From: Betaproteobacteria bacterium
Lineage (GTDB): Bacteria; Pseudomonadota; Gammaproteobacteria; Burkholderiales; Usitatibacteraceae
Length of the DNA stretch: 64,000 nt
NCBI GenBank assembly: GCA_016708825.1
Contig: JADJEZ010000001.1
Location: 62,001 to 126,000 of the forward strand
Direction of reading: 5' to 3'
Shown: positions 1-12,377 of the stretch, piece after piece
Layout of the letters: the number at the start of each line of letters is the position of its first letter
Numbering within the stretch: the stretch's first letter is position 1
The notes under the pieces: generated by a model
What the model was told of the DNA's origin: nothing
Databases searched by the model: none
Seen by the model: the letters and a program-made list of their open reading frames with translations, nothing else
Program-made: the position numbers and the translations under genes

Positions 1-1855
1 TGCCCACGTCGGCGCCGCGGAAGCGGTAGATCGAATTGTGGGTGACGATCCCGTTCGCGATGAAGTTGTGCGTGCCCCGGATATCGAGGTCGTAGACCTG
101 TTTCGCTCGTCCAGGCACCCTCTTCACGGATGCCACCGAGTCGGCTGTCCCGTCGCCGGCCACCATCACCATCCCGGGCTTCACGCTCGCGGCAGTCACG
201 AAAGGAAGCGACTTGCCGTGCAGGTTCGCGCGTTGGATGATCCGGCCGCCGAGGGCCTTCGCGGCTGCCCGGGCGAGCTTCATCGCCTCGCCGTAATCCG
301 CGCGGACCGTCTCGAAGCGCCAGCTCCTCGATCCGCGCTTGGCCGGGCGCACCTCCATGCCCGCGCGGGAAAGGGCGCTTCGGCCGGCCTCGTCGTTGCC
401 CATGACGGCGATGCGGTGCGCGGGCCTGTCGCCGCGGTGGTCCCCGCACAGGGTGAGAACGATGTTCCGCCGCTTCGAATCCCGGGAGATCGGAACGTGG
501 TGGGGCTCGTCTTCGCGAAGACCGCGATCGCGAAGGAGACGACGCGCGGCCGAAGCCGTGTCGACCTCCCGGTACAGTCGCCCGATCCACCCGGCGTCGT
601 GCACCAGGCCGTTGGCCGCCTTGCCCTTGCGCGCCACGAACGGCAGGGTCGGCAATCCGTATTTCAGGGACAAGGTGATCTCGTCGAAGCGCGCCTCGTT
701 CTCGCTCGCGTGCGTCCCGACGATCCAGACCGCATCGGCGTGTTCCTGGATGGCGCGTTGCCGGTATCCGACCATGGGCTTTGCCTGGCCGCGCGTGTAG
801 ACCTGCGACGTGCCGATCCGGTAGCCGACGCCCTCCCGGAACATCAGGTAGGTGAAGAAAGTCTGCGGCGTCTCGCCCAGCAGGTAGCCGGCGAAATGGG
901 TGTGCTCCGGGGTGCTCACGATCCGCCGGCCGTCGCGCGTGCGGATCTCGACGAGTTCCTTCCTCGCCGCGCGGCGATGGACGCGAAGCACCTCGGCGGG
1001 ACGGAAATCGCCGCTTCCGTAGCACGAAAGGACCCGATCGCCGGGTCGGACCGCGGACACTGCCCGGGTCCTGCCGTCCGCCATCGTCACTCGCGTTTCC
1101 GCGACCACGCATTGGTCGTCATCGCCCACGGCGAAGACGCACCCCTCCGGGCCGGCCATGAGGCGCACCCACTTGTACTGCAGCTTGTTCGTGTCCTGGA
1201 ACTCGTCGACCAGCACGTAGCGGAAACGCCCCTGGTAGTGGGCGAGCAGGTTCGCGTCGCGCACGAGCAGCTCGTAGGTGCGCAGCAGCAGCTCCGCGAA
1301 ATCCACCACGCCCTCGCGGTTGCACTGCGCGTCGTAGTCGGCGTAGAAGGCGGCGAGGCGACGCGTGAAGTCGTCTCCCGCCTCCACCGCGTTGGCTCTC
1401 AGCCCCGCCTCCTTGCAGCGGTTGATGAACGCCTGCAGCTGGCGCGGCGCGAACTTCTCCTCGTCGAGCGACTGCGCGCGGGCCAGGCGCTTCACCACCG
1501 AGAGCTGGTCGCCGGAATCGAGGATCTGGAAAAGCTGCGGCAGCCCCACCTCGCGGTGGTGCGTGCGCAGCAGCCGGTTGCACAGTCCGTGGAAGGTGCC
1601 CACCCACATGCCGCGCGTGTTGATGGGCAGCATCGCCGACAGGCGAGTGAGCATCTCGCGCGCGGCCTTGTTGGTGAAGGTGACGGCGAGCACTCCCGCC
1701 GGGCTCACCTGGCCCGACTGGATGAGGTGCGCGATGCGGGTGGTGAGCACGCGCGTCTTGCCGCTGCCGGCGCCGGCCAGGATCAGGGCGGATTCGCGTG
1801 GAAGGGTGACGGCCCGCAGTTGTTCGGGATTCAGGCCGGCGAGGAGGTCGGGCAT
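1..1855 (-). CDS. uvrD: UvrD/Rep-family ATP-dependent DNA helicase, N-terminal part, intein-containing (runs off window edge)
   Basis: Superfamily 1 DNA helicase that unwinds DNA in repair or restart; only the 5' part lies in the window. The ATG at 1855 opens a frame with no stop to base 1. Visible motifs: the Q-motif region LNPEQLRAV near residues 8-16, Walker A AGAGSGKTR near residues 28-36, motif Ia TFTNKAAREM, motif II VDEFQDTN, and motif III GDDDQ, which is interrupted after its Gln and resumes as SIYRFRGA at bases 34-1. The host protein is 248 codons up to the insertion and continues past the window. Whether it is UvrD, Rep or PcrA-like cannot be decided from the N-terminus. The gene lies 69 bases downstream of the fecR-type gene on the same strand. 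Confidence 0.93.
   Translation of the reverse strand, partial: MPDLLAGLNPEQLRAVTLPRESALILAGAGSGKTRVLTTRIAHLIQSGQVSPAGVLAVTFTNKAAREMLTRLSAMLPINTRGMWVGTFHGLCNRLLRTHHREVGLPQLFQILDSGDQLSVVKRLARAQSLDEEKFAPRQLQAFINRCKEAGLRANAVEAGDDFTRRLAAFYADYDAQCNREGVVDFAELLLRTYELLVRDANLLAHYQGRFRYVLVDEFQDTNKLQYKWVRLMAGPEGCVFAVGDDDQCVVAETRVTMADGRTRAVSAVRPGDRVLSCYGSGDFRPAEVLRVHRRAARKELVEIRTRDGRRIVSTPEHTHFAGYLLGETPQTFFTYLMFREGVGYRIGTSQVYTRGQAKPMVGYRQRAIQEHADAVWIVGTHASENEARFDEITLSLKYGLPTLPFVARKGKAANGLVHDAGWIGRLYREVDTASAARRLLRDRGLREDEPHHVPISRDSKRRNIVLTLCGDHRGDRPAHRIAVMGNDEAGRSALSRAGMEVRPAKRGSRSWRFETVRADYGEAMKLARAAAKALGGRIIQRANLHGKSLPFVTAASVKPGMVMVAGDGTADSVASVKRVPGRAKQVYDLDIRGTHNFIANGIVTHNSIYRFRGADVG
35..1111 (-). mobile_element. 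Intein inserted in helicase motif III of UvrD/Rep
   Basis: In-frame protein insertion of 359 codons between Gln and Ser of the helicase motif GDDDQ/SIYRFRGA. All splicing blocks are visible. Block A starts with Cys1 (CVVAETRV, codon 1111-1109) and has RPGDRVLS. Block B is STPEHTHF with the TxxH pair. Block F is VYDLDIRGTHNFIANG and block G is the terminal IVTHN (Asn codon 37-35), followed by extein Ser as +1 nucleophile. The predicted mechanism is standard class 1 splicing (Cys1, penultimate His, terminal Asn, Ser+1). About 200 residues lie between blocks B and F, more than a mini-intein needs, so a homing-endonuclease or other linker domain is likely; I do not see a clear LAGLIDADG or HNH motif there. 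No stop codon interrupts it, so it is probably splicing-competent. Confidence 0.93.
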
Positions 1856-1924
1856 GCGGCGGGCTGCGGAAGCGGAGCCGAATTATACCGCCGCCGTCCC
1901 CGCGTTCCGGCCCCGCCTGGCGCC

Positions 1925-2779
1925 TCAGCCGGGCTGCGCCACCGGCCCGGCGAGCCCGGCCTCGGAGCGCAGGCGCTCGGCCAGCGCGCGCGCCTGCGCC
2001 TCTCCGGCAAGCCCCGTCACGACCACGGCCCAGGGCGCGTCGCCTTCCTCGACGCGCGCAGGGTAACCGGCCTCGCGCAAGCGCCGCGCGAGACGGTCCG
2101 ATGCCTCGCGCTCGCCAAGGCGCGCGGCCACCACGCGCCAGCTTCCGTCCACCTGCCCCACGGCGCGGTCCGTGCCCATCTCCGTCTCCAGCGCCCACTG
2201 CGCAAGCTGCTTCGCATCGACGCGCCGCACGGCCGCGTTGCCGCCGCGGTCGATCTCGTAGTAGTCGAGCGCCCGGTCGAGGATCGCCTCCGGTTGCCCC
2301 CGCGCGCTCACCGTGATCCGGCCCTCGATGAGGCAGACCAGGTCGCGCGCCTCGGCGGCCTTGCCCCAGAGGTCGGTGCCGCGAATGCCAGCGGTGACGT
2401 TCTTCACCTCGATGTCGATCGCACGCCGCCCGGGGACCACGGGGCCCTGCGTCGCGTAGCGGAAGGCGCCCGAAAGCACGCGCAACTTCGCGCGAAGGAC
2501 GTTCGTGTCCTCCGCCTCGACGATCTCGAAGCGCGCACCCTCGCCGAGCTTCACGCTGCTGTCGTCCGAGAGCCGCAGGCGCGCACGCGCATCGGGCCCG
2601 GTGCGCAACCGGTCTCCTGCCCGCAGCACCGCGCCCGGCTCGAGGGGAACGCTGGCGCCTTCGCGATCGAGCCAGGCCGGGTACTGCACCGCTTCCACGG
2701 CGACCACGGGTGGCGCGGCGCCGGCGAGGCCGTGCCACAGCAAAAGCGTCGAGGCGAGGACAGCCAGGCGATTTCTCAT
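1925..2779 (-). CDS. Secreted FecR-domain protein with C-terminal SPOR domain
   Basis: A 284-residue protein. I chose the ATG at 2779, not an upstream start at 2860, because it begins a clear signal peptide (MRNRLAVLASTLLLWHGLAGA) and has GGAG just upstream. Residues about 30-190 look like a FecR-type periplasmic domain (PGAVLRAGDRLRTG, DDSSVKLGEGARFEI, VTAGIRGTD). Residues about 210-280 form a SPOR-like module (GSWRVVAARLGER, then EARALAERLRSEAG-like repeats) that would bind denuded peptidoglycan. Its role is not known; I infer an envelope protein. It is divergent from leuS and precedes the helicase on the same strand. Confidence 0.75.
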   Translation of the reverse strand: MRNRLAVLASTLLLWHGLAGAAPPVVAVEAVQYPAWLDREGASVPLEPGAVLRAGDRLRTGPDARARLRLSDDSSVKLGEGARFEIVEAEDTNVLRAKLRVLSGAFRYATQGPVVPGRRAIDIEVKNVTAGIRGTDLWGKAAEARDLVCLIEGRITVSARGQPEAILDRALDYYEIDRGGNAAVRRVDAKQLAQWALETEMGTDRAVGQVDGSWRVVAARLGEREASDRLARRLREAGYPARVEEGDAPWAVVVTGLAGEAQARALAERLRSEAGLAGPVAQPG

Positions 2780-2802
2780 CCGGTTCTCCGAGGGTCGGGT
2801 AG

Positions 2803-6027
<3,225 letters not shown>

Positions 6028-6031
<4 letters not shown>

Positions 6032-7026
6032 AGATCGCCACCCGCAGCCTCGCCCAGCACCTGAAAAAGGGGCTTTCCCCCCTGTACGCGGTGCACGGCC
6101 CGGAGACGCTGCTCGCGCTCGAGGCGGGCGACGCCATCCGCGCCGCGGCACGCCGCGACGGCGCGAGCGAACGCGAGGTCTTCACCGCCGAGCCGGGCGC
6201 GGACTGGTCGGCGCTCGGCGCCTCCGCGGCGAATCTTTCGCTCTTCGCGACCAAGCGCATCCTCGAGGTGCACATCCCCACGGGCAAGCCCGGCGCCGAG
6301 GGGGGCAAGGCGATCGAGGCGCTCTGCGCGCGCCTGCCCGCGGACACGGTCGTCCTCGTGATGCTGCCGGCGCTCGACTGGCAGGGGCTCAAGACCGCCT
6401 GGTTTGGCGCCCTCGAGTCCGCGGGCGTGGCGGTCGAGGCCAAAGCCGTCTCGCGCGAGGAACTGCCGCAGTGGCTCGCCGAGCGCTTCGCGTTGCAGCG
6501 CCAGCACGCCGGCGTGGAGACGCTCGAGTGGATGGCCGACCGCGTGGAAGGCAACCTCCTCGCCGCGCGGCAGGAAGTCGAGAAGCTCGCCCTGCTCCTG
6601 CCGGCCGGGGAGATTTCCGCCGACGCGATCCGCGAGGCGGTGACGGACGTCTCGCGTTTCGAGCGCGACGGCCTCATCGAGGCGATCCACGACGGCGAGC
6701 CCGGGCGGATCGCGCGCGCGGTCGACTCCCTCGAAGCCGAGGCGGAGCCCCTGCCGCTGCTGCTCTGGGCCCTGACCGAGGAGCTGCGCCTGATGATGCA
6801 GCTCTCCGGCGGCGAGCGCCCCCGCCGCTTCCTCGACCCGGAGCGCACGCAACGCGCGGGACGCACCGCGCGCAAGCACGACGCGGCTTCCTTCGACCGC
6901 CAACTCTTGCGGGCCCACCGCATTGACCGCATGATCAAAGGCGTGGAAACGGGCGATGCGTGGGAGGAGATACTCGAACTCTGCCTCGCCCTCGCCGGAA
7001 GACCGGCCCTTCGACCCGCGGCCTGA
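6028..7026 (+). CDS. holA: DNA polymerase III delta subunit
   Basis: Clamp-loader subunit that opens the beta clamp. It is 332 residues, close to the family norm of about 340. The N-terminal region has LSPLYAVHGPETLLALEA, like the family's YLVSGDEPLL segment, and VVLVMLPALDWQG at about residues 110-122. The C-terminus has the delta-type helical collar. It starts in a 4-base ATGA overlap with lptE and ends 3 bases before proA, so it belongs to the same operon. Confidence 0.95.
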
Positions 7027-7029
7027 CCC

Positions 7030-8359
7030 GTGAACGACATGAACGACCTGAACGCCCCCCACGACGCGCGCGCCCTGATCGCCGCGCTCGGCCGCTCGGC
7101 ACGCGAAGCGAGCCGCGTGCTCGCGCGCGCCGGCACCGACGCCAAGAACCACGCGCTCGAGGTCGCCGCCGAGACCCTCGCGGCCCGCGAGAAGACGATC
7201 CTCGCGGCCAATGCCCGCGACGTGAAGGCCGCGCGGCGCGGGCCCGAAGGCACGGCAAACCGTTCCGCGGGCGCCGACGACGCCTTCATCGATCGCCTGA
7301 AGCTCACCGCCAGGGCGGTCGAGGATATGGCCGAGGGGCTGCGCCAGGTCGCGAAGCTCGCCGACCCCGTGGGCGAGATCACCGAGCTGCGCTTTCGGCC
7401 CACCGGCATCCAGGTCGGGCGCATGCGCGTGCCCCTGGGCGTGGTGGGCATCATCTACGAGTCGCGCCCCGACGTGACCGCGGACGCGGGCGGGCTGTGC
7501 CTGAAGAGCGGCAACGCGGCGATACTGCGCGGCGGCAGCGAGTCGCTCCATTCCAACGAGGCCATCGTCGCCTGCCTGCACGAGGGCCTGAGGGCCGCGG
7601 GCCTGCCGGAGGAGGCGGTGCAGCTCGTGGGCACGCCCGATCGCGCCGCCGTGGGCGAGCTGATCGCGGCCGAGGAATTCGTCGACGTGATCGTGCCGCG
7701 CGGCGGCAAGAGCCTCACCGAGCGCATCTCCCGCGAGGCGCGCGTCCCGGTGATCCGGCACCTGGACGGCGTGTGCCACGTCTACGTCGACGCGGGTGCC
7801 GATCCCGCGAAGGCGCTCGCCATCGCCGACAACGCGAAGACCCAGCGCTGCGGGACGTGCAACGCGATGGAAACTCTCCTCGTCGCGCGGGCGGCCGCGC
7901 CCGCGGTGCTTCCGGCCATCGGCAAGCTCTTCGCGAAGAAGGGCGTGGAGATGCGCGCCTGCCCCGAGTCGAAGGCCCTCCTCGAGAAGGCGGGCGTGAA
8001 GGGCGTGAAGGCGGCCGTCGAGGACGACTGGTCCGCGGAGTACCTCGCCCCCATCGTCGCCATCGCCATCGTGCCCGGCCTCGACGAGGCCATGGCGCAC
8101 ATCGCGCGCTACGGCTCGCACCACACGGACGCCATCGTCACCGAGGACTGGGGGCGGGCCCGGCGCTTCCTGCGCGAGGTGGACTCCGCCTCGGTGATGG
8201 TGAACGCCTCGACCCGATTCGCCGACGGCTTCGAGTACGGCCTGGGCGCCGAGAGTGGGCATCTCCACCAACAAGCTCCACGCCCGCGGCCCCGTCGGGC
8301 TCGAGGGGCTCACCTCGCAGAAGTGGATCGTGCTCGGCGACGGGCACGTGCGCGGCTGA
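7030..8359 (+). CDS. proA: Gamma-glutamyl phosphate reductase (frameshift near 3' end)
   Basis: Second step of proline synthesis: NADPH-dependent reduction of glutamyl-5-phosphate to the semialdehyde. The GTG at 7030 begins [12 protein letters not shown]. The active-site Cys is in the [10 protein letters not shown] segment at about 7849-7870, and [16 protein letters not shown] is typical of the family. At about 8251-8256 the reading changes frame: GLGAE is followed out of frame by the conserved tail [18 protein letters not shown] and [11 protein letters not shown], stopping at 8357-8359. One extra base in gccgagAgtgggc explains it. The full product would be about 442 residues. Read literally, the gene would run on to 8808 with a nonsense tail. 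I take this as a consensus error. Confidence 0.9.
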
Positions 8360-8363
8360 GCAT

Positions 8364-9023
8364 TTGGCCTCCCCCCTCGGCCTTTTCGGCGGCACCTTCG
8401 ACCCGGTCCATTTCGGCCACCTGCGGCTCGCGACGGAGCTGCGCGAGGCCTTCCGCCTCGAGCGCGTCGTGTTCCTGCCGGCGGGCCGCCCCTGGCAGCG
8501 CCGCGCCGACACGGGGGCGGACGGGGCCCAGCGCGCGCGGATGCTGGCACTTGCCATCGCCGGCGAGCCGGCCTTCGCGGTGGACGAGCGCGAGTTGCAA
8601 CGCGCCGGGCCCACCTACACCGTGGACACGCTCGAGGAGTACCGCCGCGAATGCGGGCCCGACCGGCCGATCGTGTTCCTGTGCGGCACCGACGCCTTCG
8701 CCCGCGTGGAGACCTGGCATCGCTTCGAGGCGCTCTTCGCGCTCGCGCACTTCGCCGTGGCGGTCCGGGCGGGCGACGCCGGGTGGCAGGCGACGGGGCC
8801 CGGGGTGATCCCCCGGGCGCTCTGGCCGCGGGTGACGACGGGCCTCGAGGACGTCCTTTCCGCGCCGGGCGGGCGCATCATGACCTTCGCCATGACCCCG
8901 CTTGCGATATCCTCCACGGCCATTCGCGGCCTCGCGCAGTCCCGGGCGTCGCTCCGGTACCTCACTCCCGACCCCGTGGTCGACTACATCCACCAGCACC
9001 AGCTCTACGGAACCCTCGCGTGA
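8364..9023 (+). CDS. nadD: Nicotinate-nucleotide adenylyltransferase
   Basis: Adenylates nicotinate mononucleotide in NAD synthesis. It is 219 residues from a TTG at 8364, four bases after the proA stop. The start gives [19 protein letters not shown], containing the nucleotidyltransferase [11 protein letters not shown] signature; the C-terminus has the ISSTAIR motif. It overlaps rsfS by the 4-base GTGA. Confidence 0.95.
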   Translation: MASPLGLFGGTFDPVHFGHLRLATELREAFRLERVVFLPAGRPWQRRADTGADGAQRARMLALAIAGEPAFAVDERELQRAGPTYTVDTLEEYRRECGPDRPIVFLCGTDAFARVETWHRFEALFALAHFAVAVRAGDAGWQATGPGVIPRALWPRVTTGLEDVLSAPGGRIMTFAMTPLAISSTAIRGLAQSRASLRYLTPDPVVDYIHQHQLYGTLA

Positions 9024-9643
9024 CCCGACAACTCACCACCCTTGCCAAGAAGAAGCTCGTCATCTCCGCCCTCGAGGACATCAAGGCCCGCGACATCCTC
9101 GCCATCGACGTGCGCAAAATCACCTCGATGTTCGACTGGATCGTGGTCGCGAGCGCCGACTCCGCCCGCCAGACGAAGGCGCTCGCGCGCCACGTGCGCG
9201 ACACGCTCAAGGCCGCCGGCTGCGCCATCATCGGCACCGAGGGCGAGGAGGGCGCCGAATGGGTGCTGGTCGACTCCGGCGACATCGTCGCGCACATCAT
9301 GCAGCCCGCGGTCAGGGCCTACTACGACCTGGAGGAGCTGTGGGGCGAGGGCAAGTTCGACCGGCCCGCCAACCCCACCTCCCATGGCACCGCGCGGCTC
9401 GCGCGCGCCAGCGAGGAGGCCGAACCGCAATTGCCGCACGGCAAGCCGAAGCCGCCGCGGGGCAAGCCGAAGCCGCGCCGCGAGGCGCGGGAAGGCACGT
9501 CCCCGACTGCGGCCCGATCCGGCGCCACGGCGCGCAAGCGCAAGACGACGACCGGCACCGCCGCGGCGCCGCCGCGAACCCGCAAGGGCTCGACCGCCAC
9601 CTCCGGCGCCCCGCGCGCCCGGAGGCGCAAGCCCGCCGCCTGA
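9020..9643 (+). CDS. rsfS: Ribosomal silencing factor RsfS with long basic C-terminal tail
   Basis: Binds ribosomal protein L14 and blocks subunit joining in stationary phase. The 207-residue product starts at a GTG overlapping nadD. Residues about 1-115 are a normal RsfS domain (KARDILAIDVRKITSMFDW, GTEGEEGAEWVLVDSGD, YYDLEELWGEG). Residues about 120-207 are an added low-complexity tail rich in Lys, Arg, Pro, Ala and Thr, with a near-repeat GKPKPPRGKPKPRR reminiscent of AT-hook or RNA-binding linkers. Usual RsfS proteins are about 105-130 residues, so the tail is the odd part. It is contiguous with rlmH. Confidence 0.93.
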   Translation: MTRQLTTLAKKKLVISALEDIKARDILAIDVRKITSMFDWIVVASADSARQTKALARHVRDTLKAAGCAIIGTEGEEGAEWVLVDSGDIVAHIMQPAVRAYYDLEELWGEGKFDRPANPTSHGTARLARASEEAEPQLPHGKPKPPRGKPKPRREAREGTSPTAARSGATARKRKTTTGTAAAPPRTRKGSTATSGAPRARRRKPAA

Positions 9644-10111
9644 ATGCGCGTCTCGATCGTCTCGGTCGGCCACAAGATGCCCGCCTGGATCCAGTCGGGC
9701 TATCGCGAGTACGTGAAGCGCCTGCCCCCCGAGATCAAGGTGGAGCTCTCGGAGTTGAAGCCCGAGGACCGTTCCGGCAAGACCGTCGAGAAGGCGCGGA
9801 TGCTCGAAGGCGAGCGCATCCTCGCCGCCATACCCGGGGGCGCGACCGTCTATGCGCTCGACGAGAAGGGCCGATCGGTCACCACGCAGGGCCTCTCCGT
9901 CATGCTCGCCGGCTGGATGCGCGACGCGACGCATCCCCTCTTCGTGATCGGTGGCGCGGACGGGCTCCCGGAGGCGGTGCGCAGCCGCGCCGACAAGCTC
10001 ATCTCGCTCTCGGCGCTCACGCTTCCCCACGGGCTCGTGCGCGTGGTGCTCGCCGAGCAGCTCTACCGCGCCTGGTCCATCCTCGCGAACCACCCCTACC
10101 ACCGCGAGTAG
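9644..10111 (+). CDS. rlmH: 23S rRNA pseudouridine-1915 N3-methyltransferase
   Basis: SPOUT-class methyltransferase that modifies pseudouridine 1915 in helix 69 of 23S rRNA. It is 155 residues, exactly family length. SAM-binding knot features are visible: FVIGGADGLPEAV and LSLSALTLPHGLVRV-type C-terminus ending NHPYHRE. The ATG directly follows the rsfS stop. Confidence 0.97.
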   Translation: MRVSIVSVGHKMPAWIQSGYREYVKRLPPEIKVELSELKPEDRSGKTVEKARMLEGERILAAIPGGATVYALDEKGRSVTTQGLSVMLAGWMRDATHPLFVIGGADGLPEAVRSRADKLISLSALTLPHGLVRVVLAEQLYRAWSILANHPYHRE

Positions 10112-10115
10112 GCCG

Positions 10116-10727
10116 ATGGCCGCCATCTACCTCGCCTCCCGCAGCCCCCGCCGCCGCGAGCTGCTCGCCCAGATCGGCGTGCGCTTCGAGATGCTCCTGT
10201 TCCGGGAGGGTTCCCGGCAGGACTCGGAAACGAACGAGGACCCGTTCCCCGGGGAGCCTCCCGACGACTACGTGCGGCGCGTGACCCTGCTCAAGGTCGA
10301 CGCGGCGTGGCAGCGCGTGGTGACCCGCAAGGGGCTGCGGCGCATGCCGGTGCTCGCCGCGGACACGACCGTGGCGCTCGGCAACGAGATGCTCGCCAAG
10401 CCCGCCGACGCCGACGACGCGGCGCGCATGCTGCGCCTGCTCGCCGGGACCCGCCACCGCGTCCTCACCGCCGTGGCGCTCGCCTTCGGCGAGCGCGTGG
10501 AGATGCGCGTGAGCGAGTCGCTGGTGACCTTCTGCCCGCTCGACGAGGCGCGCATCGAGGCCTACGTCGCCTCCGGAGAGCCCTTCGACAAGGCGGGCGG
10601 CTACGGCATCCAGGGCCGCGCGGCGGCGTTCGTGAGCCGCCTGGAGGGAAGCTACACGGGCGTCATGGGCCTGCCCCTGTTCGAGACGGCCGAACTCCTG
10701 CGAGAATTCCGGGTGACAGTCCCGTAA
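10116..10727 (+). CDS. maf: Maf-family nucleotide pyrophosphatase
   Basis: Maf/YhdE-type house-cleaning pyrophosphatase hydrolysing non-canonical or pyrimidine NTPs. It is 203 residues; the ATG at 10116 gives the typical IYLASRSPRRRELL start. Also seen: AADTTVALG, KPADADDA and the C-terminal GGYGIQGRAAAF. Which substrate subgroup it belongs to (dTTP/UTP or m7GTP) is not certain; the ADTTV motif favours the YhdE side. Last gene of the tight leuS run before a 177-base gap. Confidence 0.94.
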   Translation: MAAIYLASRSPRRRELLAQIGVRFEMLLFREGSRQDSETNEDPFPGEPPDDYVRRVTLLKVDAAWQRVVTRKGLRRMPVLAADTTVALGNEMLAKPADADDAARMLRLLAGTRHRVLTAVALAFGERVEMRVSESLVTFCPLDEARIEAYVASGEPFDKAGGYGIQGRAAAFVSRLEGSYTGVMGLPLFETAELLREFRVTVP

Positions 10728-10758
10728 GATGGGGCCAATGGATCCGGAACCGCGAACC

Positions 10759-10778
10759 AACGCAGATGAACGCAGATG
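10759..10778 (+). repeat. Tandem 10-mer AACGCAGATG x2 in the maf-rng gap
   Basis: Two head-to-tail copies of AACGCAGATG inside the 177-base maf-rng gap. The remainder of the gap (10779-10904) shows no ORF, clear promoter or terminator. Short AACGCAGATG-like tandem repeats occur between genes in other bacterial genomes; no function is assigned here. Confidence 0.5.
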
Positions 10779-10904
10779 ACCCTTTCGTGACGGAGAGGCC
10801 GCCGCTAGCCCCCCGCTGAGACATCGTCGTCGACGGCCAGCCCGTCCGCGTCCACCCGCGTTCCTGCGCGGCTCCACGATTCGCCAACGAGATCGTGAGC
10901 CACG

Positions 10905-12359
10905 ATGAACGAGCAGATCCTCATCAACGTCACCCCGCAGGAAACGCGGGTGGCGATCACCGAGCAGGGCGCGGTGCAGGAGCTGCACGTCGAGCGCGAC
11001 TCCTCGCGCGGCATCGTGGGCAACATCTATCTCGGCCGCGTCTGCCGCGTGCTCCCCGGCATGCAGTCGGCGTTCGTGGAGATCGGGCTCGCCCGCGCGG
11101 CCTTCCTCCACGTGGCCGACATCTGGATGGCCCGCAACGGCGACGAGCCCGTGAAGCCCATCGAGAAGATCCTCTCCGAGGGGCAGGCCCTGCTGGTGCA
11201 GGTCGTGAAGGACCCCATCGGCTCCAAGGGCGCGCGCCTGTCCACGCAGGTCTCCATCGCCGGCCGGCTCCTGGTCTATCTTCCGCAGGACCCGCACATC
11301 GGCATCTCGCAGCGGATCGAGGACGTCGCCGAGCGCGAGAACCTGCGCGAGAAGGTCCACTCCCTCATCCCCGAGGGCGAGTCCGGCGGCTTCATCGTGC
11401 GCACCGTCGCCGAGACCGCCACGGACGCGGAGCTGAAGTCCGACATCGACTACCTGGTCACGCTCTGGAAGCAGATCCAGCAATCGGCCCTGACGGCCGC
11501 CCCGCAGGCGCTGCTCTACCAGGACCTGGCGCTCGCCGCGCGCGTGCTGCGCGACCTCGTGACCGACACCACCGAGCGCGTGATCGTCGATTCCCGCGAG
11601 ACCTTCCACCGCCTCAAGGACTTCGCCGAGAAGTACACGAGGAAGGCGCTGCCGATCCTCGAGCACTATTCCGGGGAGCGCCCGATATTCGACCTCTTCG
11701 CGGTCGAAGAGGAGATCGAGCGGGCGCTCGCGCGGCGCGTGGATCTCAAGAGCGGCGGCTACCTCATCATCGACCAGACCGAGGCCCTCACCACGGTGGA
11801 TGTCAACACCGGCGGCTTCGTCTCCGGCCGCTCCTTCGACGACACGATCTTCAAGACCAACCTCGAGGCGTCGCTGTCGATCGCGCGCCAGCTGCGGCTG
11901 CGCAACCTGGGCGGCATCATCATCGTCGACTTCATCGACATGGACACCCAGGAGCACCGCGACGCCGTGCTCGCCGAGTTCCGGAAGGCCCTCGCCCGGG
12001 ACCGCACGCGCGTGACCGTGAACGGCTTCTCGCAGCTCGGGCTGGTCGAAATGACGCGCAAGCGCACCCGCGAGTCCCTCGCCCACATCCTGTGCGAGCC
12101 CTGCCCGGTGTGCGCGGGGCGCGGGGAGCTGAAGACCGCGCAGACGATCTGCTACGAGATCCTGCGCGAGATCCTGCGCACCGAGCGCCAGTTCGGCGCC
12201 AGGGAATACCGCATCCTCGCCTCGCAGATGGTGATCGACATGTTCCTGGACGAGGAGGCGGCCGCGCTCACGATGCTCGGGGACTTCATCCAGAAGCCCA
12301 TCGCGATGCAGGTGGAGACCGCGTATTCCCAGGAGCAGTACGACGTGATCCTGGTCTGA
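10905..12359 (+). CDS. rng: Ribonuclease G
   Basis: Endoribonuclease of the RNase E/G family, processing the 5' end of 16S rRNA and decaying mRNAs. The 484-residue size is that of RNase G, with no long RNase E scaffold tail. An S1-like domain lies at the N-terminus (ILINVTPQETRVAI, SRGIVGNIYLGRV). The catalytic metal-binding region has TTVDVNTGGFVSG and IIIVDFIDMD. The zinc-link CPVC is in EPCPVCAGRG, used for dimerisation. The maf-rng order is standard in this group. Confidence 0.97.
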   Translation: MNEQILINVTPQETRVAITEQGAVQELHVERDSSRGIVGNIYLGRVCRVLPGMQSAFVEIGLARAAFLHVADIWMARNGDEPVKPIEKILSEGQALLVQVVKDPIGSKGARLSTQVSIAGRLLVYLPQDPHIGISQRIEDVAERENLREKVHSLIPEGESGGFIVRTVAETATDAELKSDIDYLVTLWKQIQQSALTAAPQALLYQDLALAARVLRDLVTDTTERVIVDSRETFHRLKDFAEKYTRKALPILEHYSGERPIFDLFAVEEEIERALARRVDLKSGGYLIIDQTEALTTVDVNTGGFVSGRSFDDTIFKTNLEASLSIARQLRLRNLGGIIIVDFIDMDTQEHRDAVLAEFRKALARDRTRVTVNGFSQLGLVEMTRKRTRESLAHILCEPCPVCAGRGELKTAQTICYEILREILRTERQFGAREYRILASQMVIDMFLDEEAAALTMLGDFIQKPIAMQVETAYSQEQYDVILV

Positions 12360-12377
12360 AGCGCCGCGGGGCGCGCC

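Noticed and set aside
12361..12374. GCGCC-GCGG-GGCGC hairpin between rng and the GTPase gene as terminator
   Set aside because: Only a 5-bp stem and no T-tract on either strand; such stems are common by chance in this GC-rich DNA.
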